From contig JAHFMN010000001.1 in the NCBI GenBank assembly GCA_023264445.1, positions 133,928 to 177,877 on the forward strand: a stretch of DNA of 43,950 nt. The letters run 5' to 3'. Both the position numbers and the translations under genes were made by a program. This stretch comes from Candidatus Kaiserbacteria bacterium (lineage in GTDB: Bacteria > Patescibacteriota > Minisyncoccia > Phycocordibacterales > Phycocordibacteraceae). Within the stretch, counting starts at the first letter, position 1; the number at the start of each line of letters is the position of its first letter. The notes beneath the pieces are model-generated. The model made no database searches. It saw nothing but the letters and a program-made list of their open reading frames with translations, and was not told the origin of the DNA. Shown piece by piece: positions 22,807 to 31,149 of this stretch.

Positions 22807-23235
22807 TCAGTTTGTACTGCCGACTTTCTCGGCAAATGTATCGGCATCGCGCTCGATACCGGTCGTGTATCGCTTCCACGCGCCCTCCTCCCATATCTCC
22901 ACGCGGTCAGCGACACCAGCAATAATCGCTTTCTCTCTAATCGACGCAAATGATTTCAAATTTTCAGGAATGAGCACCCGGCCCGAGCGATCGACTTCAG
23001 CTTCAAAAGAACCTGCAAGAAAAAGGCGTGCGAGACCGCGCTGTGCCGCATTGCCATTTGCTTCCCTCGCATATGCCTGAGCTTGCTTCTCCCACGCCTT
23101 TCGAGAATAGACATATAGACAATGATCGAGGCCGCGCGTCACGACGACGACACGGCCCAGATCTTTCCGAAACCGAGAGGGCACGGAAATCCGGTTTTTG
23201 GAATCAAAAATGTGTAGGTATTCTCCGAGGAACAT
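22807..23235 (-). CDS. mraZ: Transcriptional regulator MraZ
   Basis: 142 aa, SpoVT/AbrB-like fold. It controls its own division cluster in other bacteria. Two repeats of the MraZ motif are visible: GEYLHIFDSKNRISVPSRFR and AEVDRSGRVLIPENLKSFA. The correct start is MFLGEYLHIFDSKN at 23235; the ORF-track GTG lies in the leader. TATAAT at 23306-23311 gives a leader of about 65 nt without a clear ribosome site. TGGGN repeats overlap the promoter. Confidence 0.93.
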   Translation of the reverse strand: MFLGEYLHIFDSKNRISVPSRFRKDLGRVVVVTRGLDHCLYVYSRKAWEKQAQAYAREANGNAAQRGLARLFLAGSFEAEVDRSGRVLIPENLKSFASIREKAIIAGVADRVEIWEEGAWKRYTTGIERDADTFAEKVGSTN

Positions 23236-23305
23236 TGTGGAAGATGGCTTCGCGGCGCGGGAGGAGGCCACCACTCCCCTCTCCCACTTCACTTACCACT
23301 AGTGG

Positions 23306-23326
23306 ATTATATCCCACTCCTCCCCA
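23306..23326 (-). promoter_or_regulatory. mraZ promoter with MraZ-box-like repeats
   Basis: On the minus strand TGGGG (23326-23322), 5 nt, TGGGA (23316-23312) sits directly against TATAAT (23311-23306). Another TGGGA is at 23286-23282. TGGGN repeated with a 5-nt spacer is the site reported for E. coli MraZ, so the cluster is probably autoregulated. Confidence 0.55.
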
Positions 23327-23340
23327 CCACCCTATTTTAG

Positions 23341-23349
23341 TTATCCACA
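23341..23349 (+). promoter_or_regulatory. Perfect DnaA box
   Basis: TTATCCACA lies between the mraZ promoter and the lysS terminator. With the box at 10471 it is one of two perfect matches seen, both intergenic. Confidence 0.4.
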
Positions 23350-23353
23350 AGCA

Positions 23354-23378
23354 AAAGGCACCCTTGGAGGGTGCCTTT
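23354..23378 (-). terminator. lysS terminator
   Basis: On the minus strand AAAGGCACCC-TCCAA-GGGTGCCTTT is followed by TGC and then CTTG. The 10-bp stem with a T-run arm lies 17 nt after the lysS stop and before the mraZ promoter. Confidence 0.8.
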
Positions 23379-23394
23379 GCGACGATAGCAGGTT

Positions 23395-24963
23395 CTATTT
23401 TATTGCTTCACCAAGACGCTCCACGACAAAATCATGCGGGAGGCCGGCGAGGAACCATCCGGCCTTGGGGCCAGAATCGCGATTAAGGAAGACACGGTAC
23501 ATGGTCTGGAAGAGCTCTTTCGGCTGTATGGGAATTTCGGTCTTTAACTCATGTAAGCGCAGGTGGAGCTCTTCGCCGGTGCGCTTTCCTGCTTGTAGAT
23601 AATCAGCGAGCGCTCCAAGCGCTTTCTTCTGAACATCAGAGAGCGCCACCTGCGGCATCTCCTTTTGTAATTCATATTTAAATTCTTCGGGTGCATAGGT
23701 AGCGAGCCAGAACTTCGCGTACCGCGCGCGCTCTTCAAGCGCGCGTTTTTCGTCTTCGGTCAGCGGGCTTCCCTTTGCTCGCACGGCTTCTTCAGCGAGT
23801 GCGAGATGCGGCATCTGGAGGACAAACGCGACCTCGCGAAAGCGCATCTGCCACGGTGCCATAAGCGCGGCGCGTTTCTCCGGAAGCTCGCAGAGTGCAA
23901 AGAGTCGTGAGTAGTCATCTGCCTTTCCTTCGCGCACGCCTTCCGCAAGTTCGTCATACCAGTCGTAGAGGCGCGGCACTGATTCTCCTGAAGGGTCGAT
24001 GTCTATCTGCTCGCGAATGTCCTTACCGATGAGCGCAAGACGGAAGAGCTCTGGCGGGAACAGGTCTGCCATATCTTTCGCGCTTGTGCCACGACCTTTT
24101 GAGGAAGACATCTTCCGGCCACCGACGAGGAAGAATTCATACGGCATATCAAATGGCGGTTCTGCGCCGAATATTTCGCGGGAGATATGATTCGCGACGT
24201 CGCGCGAACCGCCGCGCGTCGAATGGTCCTTCCCACCGCCCTCGATGTCGACGCCGACCGCGCTCCACTTCGCCGCCCAGTCGGCTTTCCAGAAAAGTTT
24301 TACCGCGCCCTTCCATGGCGCGACGCGGCCCGTGTGCCCGCACGGCACCGTCTCGTCCGGACTACGATCGCAGGTATAGCCGACCGTCTCGCCATCATAG
24401 TCGTGCGCGCGTGTCGTCATCATCTTTCCGCAGTTCTCGCAGACAACCGATACCGGGAGCCATGACTCGTCCTTATCAGAGCCCGATGTCTCCTTCAGGA
24501 TGCGGCGGATATCCTTCGCACGTTCGAGCGCAGTCTTAACATAAGTGTCCATCTTTCCGGAGCGGTAAAACTCGGTGGCGCGATAGTATGCCGGAGCGAA
24601 GCCGGCCTTCTTGTGTACACCCGTGAATTCAGCCCCAAAATATTCTGCGTAGTTTGCAAATCCTGACTCAGGGCTCGGCACGGCATAGAGCGGCTTGCCC
24701 AGGTGCTCTATAAACTTTTCCTGGTCGAGATAGCTCGGGATGGAATCAAACGGATCGAAATCATTGAGTTCATAGCGATATTCGTTTGCAATGCCGTATT
24801 CGGAAAGGACCTCGCTGATGAGGCCATGGATGGCGACGCCGCGCATTGAGCCCACGTGCACACGCCCTGAAAGCGTCTTTTCGTCGCGAATCAGGAACGT
24901 TTTCCCATCACGAGGTTTGCGTGTATCCCGTATCTCACCCGCTATGCGATCAGCCCAAAGCAT
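23395..24963 (-). CDS. lysS: Class I lysyl-tRNA synthetase
   Basis: Charges tRNA-Lys. 522 aa of the archaeal/spirochaete class I type rather than the usual bacterial class II enzyme. It shows the HIGH-like SGRVHVGSMRGVAIHG, a zinc-binding insertion (VCENCGKMMTTRAHDYDGE...CDRSPDETVPCGH), the GVDIEGGGKDHSTRGGS pocket and KMSSSKG. Class I LysRS is typical of CPR bacteria. The ATG is 6 nt after TGc-TAGGAT. Confidence 0.96.
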   Translation of the reverse strand: MLWADRIAGEIRDTRKPRDGKTFLIRDEKTLSGRVHVGSMRGVAIHGLISEVLSEYGIANEYRYELNDFDPFDSIPSYLDQEKFIEHLGKPLYAVPSPESGFANYAEYFGAEFTGVHKKAGFAPAYYRATEFYRSGKMDTYVKTALERAKDIRRILKETSGSDKDESWLPVSVVCENCGKMMTTRAHDYDGETVGYTCDRSPDETVPCGHTGRVAPWKGAVKLFWKADWAAKWSAVGVDIEGGGKDHSTRGGSRDVANHISREIFGAEPPFDMPYEFFLVGGRKMSSSKGRGTSAKDMADLFPPELFRLALIGKDIREQIDIDPSGESVPRLYDWYDELAEGVREGKADDYSRLFALCELPEKRAALMAPWQMRFREVAFVLQMPHLALAEEAVRAKGSPLTEDEKRALEERARYAKFWLATYAPEEFKYELQKEMPQVALSDVQKKALGALADYLQAGKRTGEELHLRLHELKTEIPIQPKELFQTMYRVFLNRDSGPKAGWFLAGLPHDFVVERLGEAIK

Positions 24964-24969
24964 TTTGAA

Positions 24970-24975
24970 ATCCTA
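24970..24975 (-). promoter_or_regulatory. Extended -10 of lysS
   Basis: TGcTAGGAT on the minus strand, 6 nt before the lysS ATG. Confidence 0.55.
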
Positions 24976-25021
24976 GCATATAAAGCGCATCGGCAGGTCA
25001 GAAAAAGATACGTTGCCTACT

Positions 25022-25059
25022 TGTCGCAATTTTGGACCTATAGGTCAAAAATTGCGACA
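25022..25059. repeat. 38-bp palindrome, copy 2 (one mismatch)
   Basis: Arms TGTCGCAATTTTGGACCTA and TAGGTCAAAAATTGCGACA, with a single unpaired position (25034/25047). It begins 9 nt after the greA stop. Compared with copies 1 and 3, three substitutions are matched by compensating changes in the other arm, so the dyad itself seems conserved. Confidence 0.9.
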
Positions 25060-25068
25060 TTGAATCTC

Positions 25069-25542
25069 TCACGCTACTTTCTCAATAGTGTAGGTCTGCT
25101 TCCCTCCCGGAGTCTCAAATGTGAAGACATCTCCCTTCTTCTTCCCCATCAAGGCGGCACCGAGCGGAGAGACGTGCGAGAGTTTCTTCACGCGCATGTC
25201 GGCCTCTTCGCTGCCGACGATGGTGTACTCATGTACATTTTCATCTCCCTCTTTTTTAATAGAAACCTTTGAATTGAAGGAAACCTCACTCTTCTTCTTT
25301 CCGTCGGTGATAATCTTAGTGTTCTTCACCAACTCCTCCAGCTTCTTGATCCGCTCTTCGGTCGCGGCCTGTAGATCGCGCGCCTCCTGGTACTCGGCAT
25401 TTTCGGATAGGTCGCCCAGCGATCTAGCGTATTCGAGATTCTTTGCAATCTCGGTACGGCGCACGGTCTTCAGGTGCTCGAGCTCTTTTATCATCTCGTC
25501 GAACTTTTCCTGCGAAACGATGATTTCTTGCGGATCAGTCAT
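25069..25542 (-). CDS. greA: Transcription elongation factor GreA
   Basis: Rescues backtracked RNA polymerase by stimulating transcript cleavage. 157 aa. The N-terminal coiled coil carries YARSLGDLSENAEYQEARDLQ with the acidic tip D-E, and the C-terminal FKBP-like domain ends SHVSPLGAALMGKKKGDVFTFETPGG. I use the ATG at 25542 (MTDPQEIIVSQ) rather than the track start 11 codons earlier. TACAAT lies 13 nt upstream, giving a leader of a few nt. Confidence 0.95.
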   Translation of the reverse strand: MTDPQEIIVSQEKFDEMIKELEHLKTVRRTEIAKNLEYARSLGDLSENAEYQEARDLQAATEERIKKLEELVKNTKIITDGKKKSEVSFNSKVSIKKEGDENVHEYTIVGSEEADMRVKKLSHVSPLGAALMGKKKGDVFTFETPGGKQTYTIEKVA

Positions 25543-25677
25543 AGGTCGTGAGCGCATTGTACCCAAGCAACGCAAGAGTGCAATAGGGATTGCAGAATCC
25601 TAGGGAAGGCGCATGATAAGCCACGGGAGAGCTATAGGCGCAACATCCAATCAGCGGTGCACAGTCAAGGAGGTCTC

Positions 25678-25899
25678 ATGAAGCCCGGAACAGAAATCAG
25701 AACTACGGACCGTGTGTTCAGCGCCGAAGGATTCATCCCAGCCGGCACACATGGGAAGGTGCTCCTTGCGGTAAGTGAAAATGGATACCGCATCGAGTTC
25801 ACCAACGTCGAGATACAGACCGGCGTCGGGACGAAGATGATCAATACGGTGACGACGGTGCTGACTTCGCACCTGACCGAAGCGGCGAAGTGCTCATGA
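25678..25899 (+). CDS. Unknown 73-aa protein, Shine-Dalgarno-led
   Basis: Not recognised. It begins MKPGTEIRTTDRVFSAEGFIPAG and seems all-beta (TRVFSAEGFI, GKVLLAVSENGYRIEFTNVEI), like a small barrel. AAGGAGG lies 4 nt before the ATG. A stem GAAGCCACC/GGTGGCTTC follows the stop. The promoter is not clear. It diverges from greA and converges on mrdA. Confidence 0.65.
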   Translation: MKPGTEIRTTDRVFSAEGFIPAGTHGKVLLAVSENGYRIEFTNVEIQTGVGTKMINTVTTVLTSHLTEAAKCS

Positions 25900-25907
25900 T
25901 TACCAAA

Positions 25908-25940
25908 GAAGCCACCTCCGGGTGGCTTCGCTCTTTTCTT
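25908..25940 (+). terminator. Terminator after the 73-aa gene
   Basis: GAAGCCACC-TCCG-GGTGGCTTC (25908-25929), followed by GCTCTTTTCTT. It lies 8 nt after the stop and just before the convergent mrdA stop. Confidence 0.8.
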
Positions 25941-25942
25941 AG

Positions 25943-27634
25943 TTACCTAGACATGTCTGCCGCAGACGTGCCGCCAACGTACGGGGAGTTTTCGGCGTAG
26001 AGCAAATCAAAGAGGTCGCGCATGACATTCACCGCCTGTTCGCCCGTGCCCTCTGGACCGCGTTCAAGCACCACGGCGAACGCATATTGTGGATGGTCGT
26101 ACGGGAAAAACCCGACAACCCATGAATTGTCATATTGATTACGAACGCCGGTCTGCGCCGTACCGGTCTTTGCAGCAACATGCACATAGGAAAGATTGAT
26201 AGCACCTGCGAGCGCAGTTGTGACGGCCTGCCGCATACCCTCTCGCACGACCTGGAGCGCAGCAGCACTTGCAGGCACCGTAGTATAGGAAGGTGTCTGA
26301 TTTGCAAGCAATGTCGGCGTAAATAATTTCCCGCCGTTTGCTACTGCGGCTATCGCACGCGCCATCTGTATGGGCGTCACCTGCACTGAGTACTGGCCGA
26401 TTGCCGTAAAATACGTATCGCCGAGATACCACGGTTCATCAAATGTTTCTTTTTTCCAATCGGGTGTCGGAATAAGACCGTTTGCTTCTCCCGAGAGGTC
26501 AATACCCGTCGCACTGCCGAGGCCGAATTGCTTGTACCAATAATCCAAGCGATCAATGCCGAGTCCTTTCTGGCCCTCAAAACCACCGCCGACCGTATAG
26601 AAAAAGATATCCGAAGACCATGCGATTGCTTTACGCACGTCAACCAGACCGAGCGGTCGCCACCCCTTATAAATAAATGATTTACCAGGATGATACGGAT
26701 CCGGAATGGAAATAGAGCCGGGATCATTGATGATGGTGTCGGGCGTGATGAGACCGTCGGTGAGCGCACCGGAGGCAACAAGCGGCTTCACGACAGACCC
26801 GGGCGCATACACGCCCTGTATGGCGTGGTCGAGGAACGGACGTCCTGGATTGCTGTTGTAGCTCGCAATGGTGTCGGCGGGTCCGCCGGTCGACATGACA
26901 TTTGGATCATAACTCGGGTACGAAACGATTGCGCGCACCGCGCCAGTATGCACATCGAGGATGATGCCGGCACCGGCGATGAATCCTTTTGCACTCGCCA
27001 CATCTGCAACCGCACGTGCAACAAGTCTCTGCAACGCAGCGTCTATCGACAACTGCAACGTGCTGCCATTTTCCGGCTTGACGACCGTCCCTGCAGAGCG
27101 GATGGCGCCACGTACATCCTTCTCAGTCAGGAGCTGCCCGTTCTTCCCAGCGAGAAGTTCATCGTATTCAGCTTCAAGACCAGCAATACCGGTCTCGCTC
27201 GTATCATAATAGATTCCTTTTGCATCTTTCTTCGGATACGAGACATATCCGATGATCTGACTCAAAGAGGGGAATGGGTAGTGGCGCACGACACTCCCGT
27301 CTTCCCTCTCCGTATTCTCGGCAATCACCGTACCGTGTACATCCGTGATGACACCGCGTGGCGCAAACAGTGTCGTGACCTCGAGACTATTGTGCGCGCT
27401 CGCTTCCGCAAATGCGGCGCCGTTTACTATTTCAAGATGCCATGCACGCACAGCAAGAACGAGAAACAGGAGCGAGAGGACCGCTCCAAGCGAGACGAAG
27501 ATCCCGCGCGAGAGCGGTTTTTCGAGCCGGCCCTCGAAGCGGGCGCGCTCGTATGCGGGAGCATTCGATGCGTCAAGAAATATCTCGTCGGGTGCAATTT
27601 CCAAATTCAGCCTCTTTTTCCGCCGCCAGAGCAT
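25943..27634 (-). CDS. mrdA: Elongation-type penicillin-binding protein 2
   Basis: Class B PBP, 563 aa, the transpeptidase of the elongasome. One membrane helix (IFVSLGAVLSLLFLVLAVRAWHL), then the pedestal region and transpeptidase domain with SxxK in GSVVKPLV, SxN in SSDIFFYT (S-S-D in place of S-x-N) and KTG in AAKTGTAQTG. It belongs with mreB-mreC-mreD upstream. It has its own promoter: TATGAT lies 6 nt before the ATG at 27634, so I prefer that to the GTG at 27637. Confidence 0.92.
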   Translation of the reverse strand: MLWRRKKRLNLEIAPDEIFLDASNAPAYERARFEGRLEKPLSRGIFVSLGAVLSLLFLVLAVRAWHLEIVNGAAFAEASAHNSLEVTTLFAPRGVITDVHGTVIAENTEREDGSVVRHYPFPSLSQIIGYVSYPKKDAKGIYYDTSETGIAGLEAEYDELLAGKNGQLLTEKDVRGAIRSAGTVVKPENGSTLQLSIDAALQRLVARAVADVASAKGFIAGAGIILDVHTGAVRAIVSYPSYDPNVMSTGGPADTIASYNSNPGRPFLDHAIQGVYAPGSVVKPLVASGALTDGLITPDTIINDPGSISIPDPYHPGKSFIYKGWRPLGLVDVRKAIAWSSDIFFYTVGGGFEGQKGLGIDRLDYWYKQFGLGSATGIDLSGEANGLIPTPDWKKETFDEPWYLGDTYFTAIGQYSVQVTPIQMARAIAAVANGGKLFTPTLLANQTPSYTTVPASAAALQVVREGMRQAVTTALAGAINLSYVHVAAKTGTAQTGVRNQYDNSWVVGFFPYDHPQYAFAVVLERGPEGTGEQAVNVMRDLFDLLYAENSPYVGGTSAADMSR

Positions 27635-27640
27635 CACCCC

Positions 27641-27646
27641 ATCATA
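27641..27646 (-). promoter_or_regulatory. -10 of mrdA
   Basis: TATGAT on the minus strand, 6 nt before the mrdA ATG. It lies just beyond the inner arm of a 13-bp inverted repeat. Confidence 0.5.
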
Positions 27647-27650
27647 CTCG

Positions 27651-27745
27651 CCCCGTTAGATAACCGAAAGTTATGTGTTTTTCGTCAAAAAGACCTTTCA
27701 GTTCAAGAAATAAACGTGAATTATAAAAGGGATTATCTAACGGGG
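27651..27745. repeat. 13-bp inverted repeat between mreD and mrdA
   Basis: CCCCGTTAGATAA (27651-27663) and TTATCTAACGGGG (27733-27745) are perfect complements 69 bp apart. One arm contains the last codons and stop of mreD, and the other abuts the mrdA -10. The spacer is AT-rich. Confidence 0.85.
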
Positions 27746-27987
27746 CTCGCCCTAAGCTGACGGCGCACGAAGACGGCCATGACGGATGTGAGGAACCCAA
27801 GAAGCGTGCATATCGGAAATCGTCCCGCCTGCGGCACATAGAAAAGCGTATCGGCGAAAAGTCCTACGGCAAGCGGTACTAGAGGCTCATACAACGAAGT
27901 GATAAGAGCGAGGAGGACGGTCAAAGGCCACGGGAACAGTATGACTGAAATAAACGTGGTGATGGTAAGTATGCCGTTTCGTATCAT
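27733..27987 (-). CDS. mreD: MreD-like membrane protein
   Basis: 84 aa, short for MreD (about 160). It has three hydrophobic segments (ILTITTFISVILFPWPLTVLLALITSLY; LVPLAVGLFADTLFY; CTLLGFLTSVMAVFV). The F-A-D-T-L-F motif is reminiscent of MreD. Its ATG overlaps the mreC stop (ATGA), and it precedes mrdA. The call depends mainly on context. Confidence 0.65.
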   Translation of the reverse strand: MIRNGILTITTFISVILFPWPLTVLLALITSLYEPLVPLAVGLFADTLFYVPQAGRFPICTLLGFLTSVMAVFVRRQLRASPVR

Positions 27988-28811
27988 GGTGTTGAAGTTG
28001 CCGCTGTGAAGGCATCACGTACTGCTGCACCCGTATCACGAAGCAGAACCCACGTAATGGAAAAAGGATTTACTGCCGACTTAATGTGGAGCGTGATGCC
28101 GGGAGACGATGGATTGCTCTCAATGCGCGCGATACTGCCGATAGGAAGCATCCCCGGGCCGGGAACAAATACTACGTCAGACGCTGCAACCCTCGCAGAA
28201 CGCGTAAGTGAAGCCGTCATTGCTCCGGCACCTGCGCCAAGCAAAGTGAGGGGAAGCGCATTATGTCCGACCCACCCATGCGTCTCGGCTCCCGGCGCCG
28301 AGAAAAGCGTAATGCGGGAGAAGCCGGAGGTAACGGAAGAGACGACGCCAAGTGGAACGCCTCCCTCGCCGAATGCCTCGTAGCCGGGAGCGATGCCGTC
28401 CTGCGACCCTGCGGCGACGACGAGCGTATCGTACGGGCTCTCGGGCGGGCGGGCGACGACGCCGGCGAGAACATCAGAAGCAGCGTGGGAGGTGGGGAGA
28501 AGTGCTTTGAGCTGGGCTTCTTTTTCTATAAGTGCTTGGTTCTCGCTCGCGAGCGCGGCATTTTCGCTTTGCAGTTGTTCATTCTTTGCGGCAAGCGCGG
28601 CGATATCATTAAAGCCGTTGAGGAATGTACGGCTCGCAAGAGCGATGGAATCTCCCACGCGAAACGCCGGGGTAAACAGTTGCCAGAATATATTTGGCGC
28701 AAGCAACCGCAAAAGAAGCGCGAGGATAGCGCAGGCAAGCGCGAGAGTCCCCCACGAGACGTTTCCAGGCGAGAGGAGCGCATTACGCTTCGCTAAGTAT
28801 GTCTTCTTCAT
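27984..28811 (-). CDS. mreC: Rod-shape protein MreC
   Basis: 275 aa from the chosen ATG. Periplasmic scaffold of the elongasome. A membrane helix (WGTLALACAILALLLRLLAP) is followed by a coiled coil (AALAAKNEQLQSENAALASENQALIEKEAQLK) and the beta-rich MreC domain (VVARPPESPYDTLVVAAGSQDGI, GVPLGVVSSV). Its start overlaps the mreB 3' end by about 29 nt; a start at 28817 is also possible. Confidence 0.9.
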   Translation of the reverse strand: MKKTYLAKRNALLSPGNVSWGTLALACAILALLLRLLAPNIFWQLFTPAFRVGDSIALASRTFLNGFNDIAALAAKNEQLQSENAALASENQALIEKEAQLKALLPTSHAASDVLAGVVARPPESPYDTLVVAAGSQDGIAPGYEAFGEGGVPLGVVSSVTSGFSRITLFSAPGAETHGWVGHNALPLTLLGAGAGAMTASLTRSARVAASDVVFVPGPGMLPIGSIARIESNPSSPGITLHIKSAVNPFSITWVLLRDTGAAVRDAFTAATSTP

Positions 28812-29835
28812 CGACAAAAAAATCAGCGTAGGTTGCGGGATCTTCGGTCACGATGCCCACCCCGCGTACGACCGCCGTGAGCGGATCGGCTGCGACCCGT
28901 ACTGGCACGCCGAGCATTTTCGCTAGTATCTGCGGCAGGCCGCGCAGAAGCGCGCCACCACCAAAGACCGTCACTCCGTGCTGTAGCACGTCTGAAAGGA
29001 GTTCGGGCGGCGTCGCCTCTATCACTTCCTTCATGGCATCCATGAGTGCATCGAGCGAAGGGGCAATTGCTTCGCGGACGTGCGCGTCATTCAATATCAC
29101 TTCGCGCGGGAGCCCGGTCGCAAAATCGCGCCCACGGACGCTCCGCGAAAGTATTTCCGAAAGTGGCATCACTGCCCCGATGGCTATCTTGACGTCCTCG
29201 GCCGTGCACTCGCCGATGCCGAGCTTGAATTCGCTGCGAACGAAGTCAATGATGTTTTCATTGAAGCGGTCGCCTGCTACATGCGAGCTCTTTGCGGCAA
29301 CGACGCCTGAAAGCGCGATGACGGCGATGTCGGTCGTGCCGCCGCCGATATCGAGTACCATCGTGCCAACCGCCTCTGAGACCGGCAGCTTCGCGCCGAT
29401 AGCTCCTGCAACCGGCTCTTCAAGAATGATCGCTTCGCGCGCGCCGGCGTTTCTCGCGGCATCTCGGACCGCGCGGCTCTGCACGTTGGTCACCCCTGTC
29501 GGCACGCCGATGACGACCCGTGGGCCAAACAGCCGGAACCGGCTTTGCTGCGCTTTGTTGATGAGATAGGCGAGCAGCTCTTCAGTCACTTCAAAGTCAG
29601 AGATGACGCCGTGAGAGAGCGGCCGCACGACGCGGATGTGCGCGGGCGTCTTGCCGAGCATCGTCTTCGCCTCCTTCCCCACTGCGACCACCTGATGTGT
29701 CTTATCGTTGACCGCAACGACTGATGGCTCGTTGATGACGACGCCGCGGCCGCGCACATAGACGAGCGTATTCGTCGTCCCGAGGTCTATCGCTATATCG
29801 TTGCTGAAAAGCAGATTTCTAGAAAACTTCGCCAT
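28783..29835 (-). CDS. mreB: Actin-like cell-shape protein MreB (copy 1)
   Basis: 350 aa, filament-forming ATPase directing lateral wall synthesis. Actin-fold motifs: IDLGTTNTLVYVRGRG (phosphate 1), MVLDIGGGTTDIAVI (phosphate 2), VTVFGGGALLRGLP (adenosine). It starts 3 nt after the proS stop and overlaps mreC, so it belongs to proS-mreB-mreC-mreD. A second MreB is encoded at 34117. Confidence 0.95.
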   Translation of the reverse strand: MAKFSRNLLFSNDIAIDLGTTNTLVYVRGRGVVINEPSVVAVNDKTHQVVAVGKEAKTMLGKTPAHIRVVRPLSHGVISDFEVTEELLAYLINKAQQSRFRLFGPRVVIGVPTGVTNVQSRAVRDAARNAGAREAIILEEPVAGAIGAKLPVSEAVGTMVLDIGGGTTDIAVIALSGVVAAKSSHVAGDRFNENIIDFVRSEFKLGIGECTAEDVKIAIGAVMPLSEILSRSVRGRDFATGLPREVILNDAHVREAIAPSLDALMDAMKEVIEATPPELLSDVLQHGVTVFGGGALLRGLPQILAKMLGVPVRVAADPLTAVVRGVGIVTEDPATYADFFVDEEDILSEA

Positions 29836-29838
29836 ACC

Positions 29839-31080
29839 CTAGCCGACCAGCTTCGCGTGCGGCATCTTCTCCACTGCTCCGGTCGCGCGATTCACGACTT
29901 CAAACTCTCCGGTGGCAACCGCGTCCTTGCCGACCACGATGCGATGCGGGATACCGAGCAGATCGCTCTCCGCAAATTTCTCTCCTGCGCGGAGGTCGCG
30001 ATCGTCGTAGAGCACCGAGATGCCTTTCTGTGCCAGGTCGGTATACAGCGCGTCTGCTGTTTTGGAAATCTCATCGCCATCATGCCCAAGTGAGACAAGG
30101 TGATATACAAACGGCGCAACGCCTTCGGGCCAGACAAGCCCCTTCTCGTCCGCAAGTATTTCCACGATGATGCCCATGAGGCGCGTCGGCCCAATGCCGT
30201 AACTGCCCATGACGACCGACTTCTCCGCGCCGGCTTCGTCCTTGTAGGAAAGGCCAAGCGGTTCGGAAAAGCGTGTGCCCAGACTGAATATATTCCCGGC
30301 TTCAATGGCTTTCTTCTCTACGAGATTATTTCTTTCAAGTCCGAGCTTCGCAAGCGTTTCGTCGGTACATACCTCTTTATTGACCGCAATGCGCTTCCCC
30401 TCATCTATATAAATGGTGTCCTCACCTGCCTCGGAGACCGTCTGGAATTCTTCCGAGAATTCGCTGAAGATGCCGCCCGAAGCAAACGTGACGTACGTCT
30501 GTGCGCCAATGCCTACTCGACTGAATACCCTCATATACGCTTCGCGCGCTTTGTCATAAAACGCTTTATGCTCCGCCTCATCTTTTGAAAATGAATAGAG
30601 GTCCTTCATCAGGAACTCTTTGCCGCGCATGATGCCGGACTTCGCGCGAAGCTCATTTCGGAACTTGTTCTGAAATTGATACGCATACACCGGAAGATCG
30701 CGGTATGAGGAGATGTGTTCGGTCATGATGCGGGTCAGGGGCTCCTCGTGAGTAATTGCGAGTCCCGTCTCGCCGCCGCTCTTGAAAGATGTCTTGAACC
30801 AGTTATCAACTTTCTCATCGTCCCAGCGGTCGGTGCGGCTCCAGAGCTCTTTATCCTGAAGCGCGGTCATGATGAGCTCTTGCCCGCCGATAGCGTTCAT
30901 CTCCTCACGGATGATCTGGACGATGTTGTTGAGAACCCGCAAGCCAAGCGGAAGGTACGAGTAGACGCCCGACATCTCCTTGTGGATGTATCCGGCGCGC
31001 ACGAGGAGCTGAGCATTCTTCGCAACCTCGTCGGAGGGCGCCTCGCGCCGAGTTTTCGTAAAAAGCTTCGACTGTCTCAT
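29839..31080 (-). CDS. proS: Prolyl-tRNA synthetase, short form
   Basis: Charges tRNA-Pro. 413 aa, class II. Motif 2 region FRNELRAKSGIMRGKEFLMKDLYSF and motif 3 region GSYGIGPTRLMGII are clear. The large INS editing domain of standard bacterial ProRS (about 180 aa) is missing; the segment after SEEFQTVSEAGED is short. Cis-editing of mischarged Ala-tRNA-Pro is thus not expected. The start at 31080 (MRQSKLFTKTRRE) is 7 nt after TATACT. Confidence 0.95.
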   Translation of the reverse strand: MRQSKLFTKTRREAPSDEVAKNAQLLVRAGYIHKEMSGVYSYLPLGLRVLNNIVQIIREEMNAIGGQELIMTALQDKELWSRTDRWDDEKVDNWFKTSFKSGGETGLAITHEEPLTRIMTEHISSYRDLPVYAYQFQNKFRNELRAKSGIMRGKEFLMKDLYSFSKDEAEHKAFYDKAREAYMRVFSRVGIGAQTYVTFASGGIFSEFSEEFQTVSEAGEDTIYIDEGKRIAVNKEVCTDETLAKLGLERNNLVEKKAIEAGNIFSLGTRFSEPLGLSYKDEAGAEKSVVMGSYGIGPTRLMGIIVEILADEKGLVWPEGVAPFVYHLVSLGHDGDEISKTADALYTDLAQKGISVLYDDRDLRAGEKFAESDLLGIPHRIVVGKDAVATGEFEVVNRATGAVEKMPHAKLVG

Positions 31081-31087
31081 GGGAATG

Positions 31088-31093
31088 AGTATA
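31088..31093 (-). promoter_or_regulatory. -10 of the proS-mreBCD operon
   Basis: TATACT on the minus strand, 7 nt before the proS ATG. It sits directly after the terminator of the upstream gene. Confidence 0.55.
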
Positions 31094-31097
31094 AAGC

Positions 31098-31126
31098 AAA
31101 AGCCCGCGAGAAGCACGGGCTTTTTT
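31098..31126. terminator. Terminator between the 159-aa gene and proS
   Basis: AAAAGCCCG and CGGGCTTTT form a 9-bp stem with T-runs on both strands. It ends transcription of the minus-strand gene upstream before the proS promoter. Confidence 0.8.
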
Positions 31127-31149
31127 GTGGGACTTTGAAGACTTCTCCT

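Noticed and set aside
26690-27760. Long plus-strand ORF of 356 aa
   Set aside because: It lies antisense to mrdA, which has full PBP motifs; the translation is rich in R, H and C with no family features.
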